Assembly (NCBI GenBank): GCA_029934915.1
Contig: JAOZLI010000174.1
Location: 1-5,635 of the forward strand
Source: Desulfocapsa sp.
GTDB lineage: Bacteria; Desulfobacterota; Desulfobulbia; Desulfobulbales; Desulfocapsaceae
DNA length: 5,635 bases
Direction of reading: 5' to 3'
Under the pieces are notes generated by a model. The model saw only the letters and a list, made by a program, of their open reading frames with translations, was not told where the DNA came from and ran no database searches. Positions 1 through 5,635 of this stretch are shown piece after piece (within the stretch, counting starts at the first letter, position 1; every line of letters begins with the position of its first letter). The position numbers and the translations under genes are program-made.

Positions 1-1428
1 CTTGGCTATCCTGAAAATTTCAAGCAGATGGTTGATGTTTGCGCGTTCTGAAATGAAATCCACATCCTCGGTGATTGCCTTACCCACGCGGGTGGACTTC
101 ATAATTGCAGCTTCACGACCTTCGTGGATATCGATTCCTTCTCGGGTAAAGTCGACTGTATCAATGGAATCGTGTTTGAATTTAGTGGCGACCACCGTTC
201 CGATGATTGAGGTGAGCATGATGGGGATAATAATCATATAATTCCCTGTCATTTCAAAGAGAAGGAAGATGGCCGTCATGGGAGCATGGGTTGATGCTGC
301 TAAAAAAGCACCGATACCTACGGTGGCGTAGGCGCCAGGATCGGCAGTGAAATTTGGCATCAAGTTGTGGACAACCTGTCCGAAGCAGCCACCAATCATG
401 GCTCCGATAAAAAGTGCAGGGGCGAAAACTCCTCCAGCTCCACCGGAACCAAGGGTTATGGCAGTGGCGAAAATTTTCATAAAGATCAGAGCCAAAAGAA
501 GAAGAACTGCACCTTCACCATTTAATACACGTTCAAGAAACTCGTAGCCGTCTCCCATGATTTGTGGGAAAAAAATCGCCATACATCCCACCATAAACGC
601 ACCTGTTATGGGCTTTACCTGAGGATGAATGGGGAGTGATTCGTATTTGTCACGAACCCAGTAGAAAATATGAATATGAAAAACAGCAATAAGGCCAACG
701 ATAAGAGCAAGAAGTGCATATAATGGGATTTCTACAAAAGGGTTGACCATATTGTAATGGGGGATGGGGAAAGCAGGCGTTGCGCCATAATAGGCCCTGG
801 TAACAACAGTGGAAATCGCAGAAGCTATGACAAGAGCTGCAAAAGACGATATCTCAAATGTACCCAGAAGTACAATTTCAGAGGCAAAGAATATTCCGGC
901 AATGGGTGCATTAAACATTCCGGCAATACCACCAGCAGCCCCTGCTGCAATATAGACCTTCATACGACTGCCGGAAACACGAAAAAATTGCCCAACCTGT
1001 GATCCCGCTGCTCCTCCAATGGCAGCAATAGGGCCCTCAACTCCAGCCGAGTTTCCTGTACCAATGGTAAGTGCTGTGGAAACAATTTTAAGAACAATGG
1101 TTCTTGCCTTGATGTAGCCACCTTCAAGATTTACTTTGCGAAGGAATTTTGTGAATCCGTATCCGTTGACTTCGCCAGGAAATTTAAGAGAAAGTGGAAT
1201 AAGAAGAATCATACCGCTCATCGGTATAAGTGGTAACAAGAGCAAATGCCAGCCGCCAAGCTCAATGCCAAGTATATCTTTACCGCCCACAAAGAAAACG
1301 GCATGCACCCAGTGCACAACGGTACGAAAAACAATATTGCATAAACCCGCCATAAGACCGATAACAGTGGCGATGATCATCATGCGGGTATTTTCGCCCG
1401 GCAAAAATGTACGCAGTCGGATGTTCAT
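1..1428 (-). CDS. CLC-family chloride channel/transporter with start of C-terminal CBS region (partial, 3' end beyond window)
   Basis: This gene reads without interruption for 476 codons from ATG at 1428 to the left edge and is cut there. It encodes an inner-membrane protein with many hydrophobic helices that should move chloride or another anion. Visible CLC landmarks are the GxEGP motif (G129-V-E131-G-P, where E131 is the gating glutamate), the FNAPIAG motif near residue 171, the GVFAP motif (about 333-337) and the EMTGNY motif whose Y397 matches the anion-coordinating tyrosine (Tyr445 in E. coli ClcA). From about residue 443 the sequence (VGKAITEDVDFISERANI) looks like the first strand and helix of a CBS domain, so a CBS pair probably follows outside the window. 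The usual GSGIPE motif is replaced by G89-YGFTK, and the internal proton glutamate (E203 in ClcA) by I185, so whether it is a channel or an exchanger is open. The start overlaps the stop of the upstream dgt-like gene (ATGA). A GAGG at 1445-1442 is 13 nt away, so translation is probably coupled. Confidence 0.93.
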   Translation of the reverse strand, partial: MNIRLRTFLPGENTRMMIIATVIGLMAGLCNIVFRTVVHWVHAVFFVGGKDILGIELGGWHLLLLPLIPMSGMILLIPLSLKFPGEVNGYGFTKFLRKVNLEGGYIKARTIVLKIVSTALTIGTGNSAGVEGPIAAIGGAAGSQVGQFFRVSGSRMKVYIAAGAAGGIAGMFNAPIAGIFFASEIVLLGTFEISSFAALVIASAISTVVTRAYYGATPAFPIPHYNMVNPFVEIPLYALLALIVGLIAVFHIHIFYWVRDKYESLPIHPQVKPITGAFMVGCMAIFFPQIMGDGYEFLERVLNGEGAVLLLLALIFMKIFATAITLGSGGAGGVFAPALFIGAMIGGCFGQVVHNLMPNFTADPGAYATVGIGAFLAASTHAPMTAIFLLFEMTGNYMIIIPIMLTSIIGTVVATKFKHDSIDTVDFTREGIDIHEGREAAIMKSTRVGKAITEDVDFISERANINHLLEIFRIAK

Positions 1429-2612
1429 TGTTTTTTAGGTACCTCGCAGCCCACTGCTGTAGCCTGCTTTAAGAAAAAATTATCGGTCATACCTGCTATG
1501 TAGTCACACACCATGGCGGCAGGTGAATGGCTGGCAAGGTATTCCGGGTTCATATCTGTCATCAGATCAATGGAACCAGAGGTCTTTCCATTTTGCAGAT
1601 GCTCCAGATAATGAAAAAAAAGAGACTCGTAACAATTTTTGATAAGTGGCAGGTTTTCTTTTGTTTTTGGGTGTAGATAGATGTTCTTATAATTAAATTG
1701 TTTGAGTGTTTTTAACTGCTCTGCGATCTCTTCTGAGAATCCTATATATCCTTCTGCAAAATCGGAAGAATCTGGAGCAAAACTGTTAGCAATAAGATCA
1801 GTAACCAGAGTATACACAATATCTCCGTTACTGCTTCCAAGTGTTTTGCTGCAGGATGTGGGGATATCCATGCGTGTAATAAGACCCAGCAGAATCGCAT
1901 CTTCGATATCCCGACCAATATACGCAATGGTGTCAGCCATGCGAACAATGCATCCCTCAAGGGTCATAGGGGCAAGTTTGGCGGTGGGATCAGTTTGTTT
2001 TTTCGTCAGTTCCAGGTCATGTGCAGCAAAGTCCTTTTCTGGATTTGGTGCAATACGATTATTATGAATTTCACCATCATGGCAGAGAATTCCATCCAGG
2101 GTTTGTAAACTGAGGTTCCACCCCCTGCCTTTTCGTTCCAGGTGATCAAGAAAACGTACGGATTGAATATTATGTTGGAAAGGTGGTAGTCCATTTCTTT
2201 CACAGAGACCTGCAAGGAAATTTTCACCGTCATGGCCAAAGGGTGCATGACCAATATCATGACCAAGGGCAATGGCCTCAATCAGATCTTCGTTTAAGCG
2301 CAGGAAGCGGCCAATGGTTCGGGAAATTCTGGAAACCAGTTGTACATGCAGAACGCGGTGGGTGATATGATCATTGGAAACGAGGCAGAAAACCTGTGTT
2401 TTGTCAATATATCGGGTGTATGCCCGCGAGTGGATGATACGGTCAGCATCAAGTGCGAAGGCCTGGCGGTATCCTGGCCTTTCTTCTTTCTTGCGACGCA
2501 CTGCATGAAGACTGCGGGTGGCCGAAGAAGAGAACCTCTGCTCTTCCATCCTGTTAAGTTGTTCTAAGGTGGGAAGAAGGTCTGTGTGTGAGCGAGCTGC
2601 CTGTGCCTGCAT
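1425..2612 (-). CDS. dgt: HD-domain deoxynucleotide triphosphohydrolase, Dgt family
   Basis: This is a 395-residue protein of the dGTPase (Dgt) branch of the HD phosphohydrolases, cytosolic enzymes that cleave a dNTP to the deoxynucleoside plus triphosphate. The sequence shows the family's N-terminal signature DRIIHSRAY..DKTQVF (residues 57-75), then DHxxxRxxH with H89 as the first metal ligand, then the HD pair in ALGHDIGHAPFGHDGE (H118, D119, with H122 and H127), and the last metal ligand D227 in RMADTIAYIGRDIEDA. All metal ligands are therefore present. It departs from the family norm in RVLHVQLV, where most members have RLTHSLEV, so substrate preference should not be assumed to be dGTP. 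The length suits the shorter Dgt-like group, against about 505 residues for E. coli Dgt. The ATG at 2612 has no clear Shine-Dalgarno sequence, but an in-frame TGA lies about 55 nt upstream and no better start was found; M22 is an alternative. It is first in a two-gene unit with the CLC gene, and its stop overlaps that start by 4 nt. Confidence 0.92.
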   Translation of the reverse strand: MQAQAARSHTDLLPTLEQLNRMEEQRFSSSATRSLHAVRRKKEERPGYRQAFALDADRIIHSRAYTRYIDKTQVFCLVSNDHITHRVLHVQLVSRISRTIGRFLRLNEDLIEAIALGHDIGHAPFGHDGENFLAGLCERNGLPPFQHNIQSVRFLDHLERKGRGWNLSLQTLDGILCHDGEIHNNRIAPNPEKDFAAHDLELTKKQTDPTAKLAPMTLEGCIVRMADTIAYIGRDIEDAILLGLITRMDIPTSCSKTLGSSNGDIVYTLVTDLIANSFAPDSSDFAEGYIGFSEEIAEQLKTLKQFNYKNIYLHPKTKENLPLIKNCYESLFFHYLEHLQNGKTSGSIDLMTDMNPEYLASHSPAAMVCDYIAGMTDNFFLKQATAVGCEVPKKQ

Positions 2613-2654
2613 TATGTTGTTATGATGATTTAGAAAGAACTGAAAAAAGATCTC

Positions 2655-2663
2655 ATCATACCA
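2655..2663 (-). promoter_or_regulatory. candidate extended -10 promoter for dgt-clc unit
   Basis: On the minus strand the sequence reads TGGTATGAT, matching an extended -10 element (TGN followed by TATGAT, one mismatch to TATAAT). No convincing -35 hexamer lies 17-18 nt upstream, which extended -10 promoters can tolerate. Transcription would begin near 2648 and leave a leader of about 36 nt before the ATG at 2612. This is motif reading only. Confidence 0.4.
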
Positions 2664-2733
2664 TTCTCAGAAGAAAAAGCACGTTTTCCGTTTTTTCAGC
2701 CATGGAAAGACTGTTTTTCTTTCTATTGGAGTG

Positions 2734-2742
2734 TGGTAGAAT
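2734..2742 (+). promoter_or_regulatory. candidate extended -10 promoter for selenoprotein-recN operon
   Basis: The sequence TGGTAGAAT is an extended -10 element (TGN followed by TAGAAT, one mismatch to TATAAT). Only a weak T-rich -35 (TTTTTC at 2714-2719, 17-nt spacer) is present. Transcription would start near 2749 and give a leader of about 110 nt that contains the inverted repeat at 2761-2786. A second, weaker -10 (CATAAT, 2783-2788) overlaps that repeat and is an alternative. Confidence 0.38.
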
Positions 2743-2760
2743 ACGTTTGTTTTGTCTTTT

Positions 2761-2786
2761 TATGAACGTGCACGTGAACGTTCATA
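2761..2786. repeat. 9-bp inverted repeat, possible operator or leader hairpin
   Basis: The arms TATGAACGT (2761-2769) and ACGTTCATA (2778-2786) are perfectly complementary across an 8-nt spacer, GCACGTGA. Inside are a second perfect palindrome, ACGTGCACGT (2766-2775), and a direct repeat of TGAACGT (2763-2769 and 2775-2781). The element lies between the candidate plus-strand promoter and the selenoprotein gene. It could be a binding site for a dimeric regulator or fold as an RNA stem-loop in the leader. It is not a terminator, since no T tract follows either arm. It does not match the CTGT-N8-ACAG or GAAC-N4-GTTC LexA consensus, so no regulator is named. Confidence 0.5.
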
Positions 2787-2861
2787 ATCGACTGAAAGAT
2801 ATGCGGGAAGCGTGTTAATAAAAAACAACTCCTTGGGGAGAACAGTACCTGTGAGAGGAAA

Positions 2862-3080
2862 ATGAGAGTCACCATCGAATATTGCACAAGTTGAAATTAT
2901 AAACCCCGTGCTTCCAGGTTGGAAGCTGAACTTAAAGAAGTCCTTGATGTTGAAGTGGAGTTAATTGCCTCATCAGGCGGTGTATATGAAATTGTCATGG
3001 ATGGAACAAATATTTTTTCTAAAAAGGGTCTGAACAGATTTCCTGCTGATGGCGAGATTCTGGAGCTGATAAAAGCCTAA
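2862..3080 (+). CDS. SelW/Rdx-family selenoprotein with in-frame TGA read as selenocysteine
   Basis: This gene encodes 72 residues if the TGA at 2892-2894 (codon 11) is read as selenocysteine. The product begins MRVTIEYCTSU and continues NYKPRASRLEAELK, giving the motif C8-T-S-U11 followed by the PRA and L..EL pattern typical of the SelW/Rdx thioredoxin-fold family. The C-terminal half keeps the family's G..YEI...G..IFSKK....FP pattern (about residues 40-61) and a closing helix, and the length is normal for the family. The family is linked to thiol redox reactions through the CxxC/CxxU pair; the partner here is unknown. The frame is intact on both sides of the TGA, the downstream part has no good separate start, and a SECIS-type hairpin follows. 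The start is the first ATG, with GAGG at 2855-2858 only 3 nt away; there is no in-frame upstream alternative. Its stop overlaps the recN start (TAATG), so it leads an operon. The neighbouring recN and dgt genes end in TGA, so TGA is a normal stop in this genome. Confidence 0.9.
2888..2933 (+). promoter_or_regulatory. predicted bacterial SECIS element
   Basis: Directly after the TGA the mRNA can form a perfect 6-bp stem, GCTTCC (2910-2915) with GGAAGC (2921-2926), closed by the 5-nt loop AGGTT (2916-2920). The loop starts 21 nt after the TGA and has G at its second position, which fits the bacterial SECIS pattern recognised by SelB (short apical stem, G in the first two loop positions, about 16-37 nt from the codon). 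An outer 5-bp pairing, AAGTT (2888-2892) with AACTT (2929-2933), can draw the first base of the TGA into the structure. The element lies wholly within the coding region, as expected in bacteria. The apical stem is seen directly; SelB binding is inferred. Confidence 0.8.
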
Positions 3081-4768
3081 TGCTGTGTGAACTCAAAATA
3101 GAGAACCTGGCGTTAATTCAGCGCCTGCATCTTGATCTGTGCACCGAGGGTGGAAACGGACTCATTGTTATGACTGGAGAGACCGGTGCTGGAAAGTCTA
3201 TCATGCTGCGTGCCATACATCTACTAACCGGTGGCAGAGCATCTGCGGACTGGATTCGAAGCGGTGAAGAAAATTGTGTGGTGGAAGCATTGTTTGAGGT
3301 TTCTCCCGATAATGTCCTGTTGCAGTCAGTTTTTCAAAAACAGGGCTTAGAGGTCGAGGAAACGCTGGTTGTTAAACGTGTGGTCAATAATAAAGGCAGA
3401 AGCAGGATGTATATTAATGGCTCGCCTGCTACTGTGAAGATGGGGCTGGAGCTAGCTGTTAGTCTTTTAAACGTGGCGTCACAGCATGATCACCAGCAGT
3501 TGTTGCAGGTTCCCTATCATCTTGATTTCTTAGATACCATGGGAGAAACGCTTCCCCTAAGAGAAACATTTGATCGCGACTACAGCAGATGGCAGGAGAA
3601 ACGTGAGTATCTCGAAAAGTTAAAAAGGCAAGAACAGGAAAAGGAACAGCGAAAGGATTTTCTACAGTTTCAGATCCAGGAAATTCAGGAAATTAATCCT
3701 GTCCCTGGCGAGGATGAGAGTCTTAGCGCTGAAAAGAAACGATTGAAAAGTGCTGAGGCTTTGATTCGAGTTAGTCGAAAAAATCATTCTCTGTTATCAG
3801 GATCTCTGTTGGATGGACTCACCCAGATTCGCATGGATATGAGTCAGGCCGCCGAGCTTGACAGCAATGTTGAGGAACTCGCAACGGATCTTGCTTCTTT
3901 GAGTTATCAGGCAGAAGATCTGGTGGCAAAACTTCGTCACTACAGGGACTCTCTGACCGATGACCCTAACAGGTTAGATACGGTTAATGAACGATTAAAC
4001 GATCTGCAGAGTCTTAAACGTAAATATGGCAGTTCTCTTGATGATGTTGTTATTTATGTAAGGGAAGCAGAAGATGAGTTACAGCAGATAAAAAATCTTG
4101 ATAAAGCTGTGGACGAATGTGAAGCTGAGCTCAAAGAAATTGAAAAAGAGTTGTGTAAGAAGGCGATCCAATTATCACGAAAACGAAAAGAAACAGCCGA
4201 AAAACTGGAATCATCCATGAAACAGGAGCTTGAATCCTTAGCTTTTAATCAAGCCGGTCTTGAAGTTGTCTTTTTGGAACATGAGGCTGATGTGAGCGCT
4301 CTTCGCTTGGGCGGTTGGGACAGGGTTGAATTCTTCTTTTCTGCAAATCCCGGTGAACCGCCACGGCCCTTGGTCAAAGTGGCATCCGGTGGAGAATTGT
4401 CTCGTCTTATGCTTGCCTTTAAATGTCTGCTTGCCAGAAAAGATATGGTGGAAACCGTTATATTTGATGAGGTGGACGCCGGTATCGGAGGCGAAGCTGC
4501 AGAAGCAGTGGCCAGAAAAATTCAGGAACTCTCCACCCATCACCAGGTGTTTTGTATTACTCATCTGCCACAGATTGCAGCTCGTGGAAATACTCATTTT
4601 CTGGTGGAGAAAGGAGTCGAGAGTGGTCGAACCCAATCGGGAATCACGCGTCTTGGTGCTGAGCAGCGAGTAGAGGAAATGAGTCGAATGTTGGCGGGTG
4701 AGTCAGTAACGGATCAGACAAGAGCCTGGGCAGAAGAGTTGCTGGAGAAGGGGAGGGTGATGCAATGA
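3080..4768 (+). CDS. recN: DNA repair protein RecN
   Basis: RecN is a cytosolic SMC-like ATPase that acts in recombinational repair of DNA double-strand breaks together with RecA. The protein has 562 residues, close to the 553 of E. coli RecN. It opens with LKIENLALI and has Walker A GETGAGKS at 33-40. The middle (about 155-385) is rich in charged and heptad-like sequence, fitting the family's coiled-coil arms. The C-terminal ATPase half has the ABC signature SGGELS (436-441), Walker B ending in VIFDEVDAGIGG (D463, E464) and the switch histidine H495 in ITHLPQIAA. All catalytic motifs are present, so it should be functional. The start ATG shares its A with the stop of the selenoprotein gene (TAATG); GGAG at 3062-3065 is 14 nt away, so translational coupling is likely. 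Its stop overlaps the next start (ATGA). recN is often under SOS control, but no recognised LexA box is visible upstream. Confidence 0.97.
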   Translation: MLCELKIENLALIQRLHLDLCTEGGNGLIVMTGETGAGKSIMLRAIHLLTGGRASADWIRSGEENCVVEALFEVSPDNVLLQSVFQKQGLEVEETLVVKRVVNNKGRSRMYINGSPATVKMGLELAVSLLNVASQHDHQQLLQVPYHLDFLDTMGETLPLRETFDRDYSRWQEKREYLEKLKRQEQEKEQRKDFLQFQIQEIQEINPVPGEDESLSAEKKRLKSAEALIRVSRKNHSLLSGSLLDGLTQIRMDMSQAAELDSNVEELATDLASLSYQAEDLVAKLRHYRDSLTDDPNRLDTVNERLNDLQSLKRKYGSSLDDVVIYVREAEDELQQIKNLDKAVDECEAELKEIEKELCKKAIQLSRKRKETAEKLESSMKQELESLAFNQAGLEVVFLEHEADVSALRLGGWDRVEFFFSANPGEPPRPLVKVASGGELSRLMLAFKCLLARKDMVETVIFDEVDAGIGGEAAEAVARKIQELSTHHQVFCITHLPQIAARGNTHFLVEKGVESGRTQSGITRLGAEQRVEEMSRMLAGESVTDQTRAWAEELLEKGRVMQ

Positions 4769-5635
4769 GTAAGCGAACGGCCTTAGCTCTCTATTCGGGA
4801 GGGCTCGATTCTATCCTGGCAGTAAAACTGGTTGCATCTCTTGGTGTGCGTGTGATTTGTGTCAAGTTTGTCACTCCGTTTTTTGATTATGAGTTGTTGG
4901 ATCAGCAGGAGGAGTATGCGCAGGAGGTCATGGAAAAATATGGTCTTGAGGTGCTGCTGTATGATTTAAGTGATAATTATCTTGATTTGCTACATAACCC
5001 ATCCCACGGATTCGGGAAAAATTTTAATCCCTGTATCGATTGTAAAATCCTTATGTGTACCCGTATTAAAGAAATGATGGAACAATATGACGCATCATTT
5101 CTTATAAGTGGCGAAGTCCTGGGGCAACGGCCTATGTCGCAGCGTCGTGATACCTTACAGGTGATTGAACGTGATTCTGATAATCGGGGATTACTGCTTC
5201 GTCCCTTGTCGGCACAATTGATGACTCCCACATTGGCTGAAACCGAGGGCTGGATTGATCGTGAAAAATTGCTAAATTTTAGTGGCAGAGGGCGAGCAAG
5301 ACAGATATCGCTTGCCAAAGAATTTGGAATTACAGATTTTCCTACTCCTGCTGGAGGTTGTATTCTTGCCGACCCCATTTTGAGTGATCGAATCGCAAAA
5401 ATATATAAAGGCAATTTTATCATAAGGGCTGAGGATATCAAAATAAGTGATATTCGCTTGCTGTTGGTTGGGCGGCAGTTTCAACTGCAACATGGTGGAT
5501 GGTTGATTCTTGGCCGTAATGAAAAGGAAAATGGCAAAATAGAATCCCTTGCTGAGGTGGGGGATATCCTGTTGCATATGCCTGATCGTCCGGGCCCTAC
5601 AGCACTGTTGCGGGGGAAGTCGGATGTCCTGTTGA
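4765..5635 (+). CDS. PP-loop ATPase (tRNA thiolation type) fused to NFACT-R-like domain (partial, 3' end beyond window)
   Basis: The reading frame is open for 290 codons and is cut by the window end. The N-terminus has the PP-loop SGGLDS (11-16), which binds ATP and adenylates a substrate in MnmA/ThiI/TtcA-type enzymes. NPCIDCK (C90, C93) resembles the cysteine-bearing NPC motif of MnmA-type thiouridylases; C98 and C199 (PAGGC) are further cysteines that could carry sulfur. GEVLGQRPMSQ (116-126) is likely part of the substrate pocket. The C-terminal part, WLILGRNEKEN (246-256) followed by GDILLHMPDRPGP (266-278), has the VGRN..EN and D.W.H..D.PG pattern of the NFACT-R RNA-binding domain. The likely role is thiolation of a tRNA or other RNA base, but the exact base is unknown, and it is not a standard mnmA or thiI. 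The start is well supported: GGAGG at 4752-4756 lies 8 nt upstream and the ATG overlaps the recN stop by 4 nt. Confidence 0.85.
   Translation, partial: MSKRTALALYSGGLDSILAVKLVASLGVRVICVKFVTPFFDYELLDQQEEYAQEVMEKYGLEVLLYDLSDNYLDLLHNPSHGFGKNFNPCIDCKILMCTRIKEMMEQYDASFLISGEVLGQRPMSQRRDTLQVIERDSDNRGLLLRPLSAQLMTPTLAETEGWIDREKLLNFSGRGRARQISLAKEFGITDFPTPAGGCILADPILSDRIAKIYKGNFIIRAEDIKISDIRLLLVGRQFQLQHGGWLILGRNEKENGKIESLAEVGDILLHMPDRPGPTALLRGKSDVLL

Noticed and set aside
2..1438. Plus-strand ORFs at 2-241, 347-547, 757-1002 and 1136-1438
   Set aside because: All lie opposite the CLC gene, whose motifs are clear in the minus-strand frame.
1702..2067. Plus-strand ORF of 121 codons
   Set aside because: It is a shadow of the dgt-like gene, with low-complexity Ser/Arg-rich translation and no motif.
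2588..2818. Plus-strand ORF of 76 codons in the intergenic region
   Set aside because: It begins inside the dgt-like gene on the other strand, has no ribosome binding site or recognisable motif, and covers the likely promoters.
2829..2840. Short hairpin CTCC-TTGG-GGAG before the selenoprotein gene
   Set aside because: Only 4 bp of stem, no T tract, and it does not cover the GAGG ribosome binding site; too weak to call a terminator or switch.
2842..2852. ACAG-TAC-CTGT as a LexA box for recN
   Set aside because: The half-sites are in the reverse order and with the wrong spacing compared with CTGT-N8-ACAG.
2892..2894. TGA as a true stop, or a nonsense mutation making a pseudogene
   Set aside because: The frame continues with strong SelW-like sequence to a normal TAA, the TGA sits exactly in the CxxU position, and a SECIS-like hairpin follows.
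2892..2894. TGA read as tryptophan (alternative genetic code)
   Set aside because: recN and the dgt-like gene in the same window end in TGA at sensible family lengths, so TGA is a normal stop here.
4238..4636. Minus-strand ORF of 132 codons
   Set aside because: It is antisense to the conserved C-terminal ATPase half of RecN and has no family features.
4977..5441. Minus-strand ORF of 154 codons
   Set aside because: It lies opposite the PP-loop gene, shows no recognisable motif and conflicts with the well-supported plus-strand frame.

Overview
The window holds two divergent gene clusters that leave a 249-bp intergenic region (2613-2861) in opposite directions. Gene content suggests a Gram-negative anaerobe-type bacterium, most likely a selenoprotein-making deltaproteobacterium (Desulfobacterota; the gene flavour recalls Desulfobulbales). 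This placement rests on the selenoprotein, the PP-loop/NFACT-R fusion and moderate base composition. It is an inference, not a proof.

Minus strand (2612 down to 1): an HD-domain dNTP triphosphohydrolase of the Dgt family (dgt-like) is followed, through a 4-nt ATGA overlap, by a CLC-type chloride channel/transporter. The CLC gene runs off the left edge just as its C-terminal CBS region begins. The CLC pore motifs are unusual: GYGFT replaces GSGIP, and Ile replaces the internal proton glutamate.

Plus strand (2862 to 5635): the first gene is a small SelW/Rdx-family selenoprotein that conventional ORF calling misses, because its 11th codon is an in-frame TGA. The TGA lies in a CxxU redox motif and is followed at the right distance by a bacterial-type SECIS hairpin. 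Its stop codon overlaps the start of recN (TAATG), the SMC-like DNA repair ATPase. The recN stop overlaps (ATGA) the start of a PP-loop ATPase of the tRNA-thiolation type that carries a C-terminal NFACT-R-like RNA-binding domain and runs off the right edge. The three genes are packed without gaps and look like one transcription unit joining a redox selenoprotein, DNA double-strand-break repair and probable RNA sulfur modification.

The intergenic region has an extended -10 promoter candidate for each direction and a 9-bp-arm inverted repeat ahead of the selenoprotein operon. It shows no further gene. The main discovery in this window is the hidden selenoprotein and its SECIS; the next most interesting items are the PP-loop/NFACT-R fusion and the atypical CLC filter.
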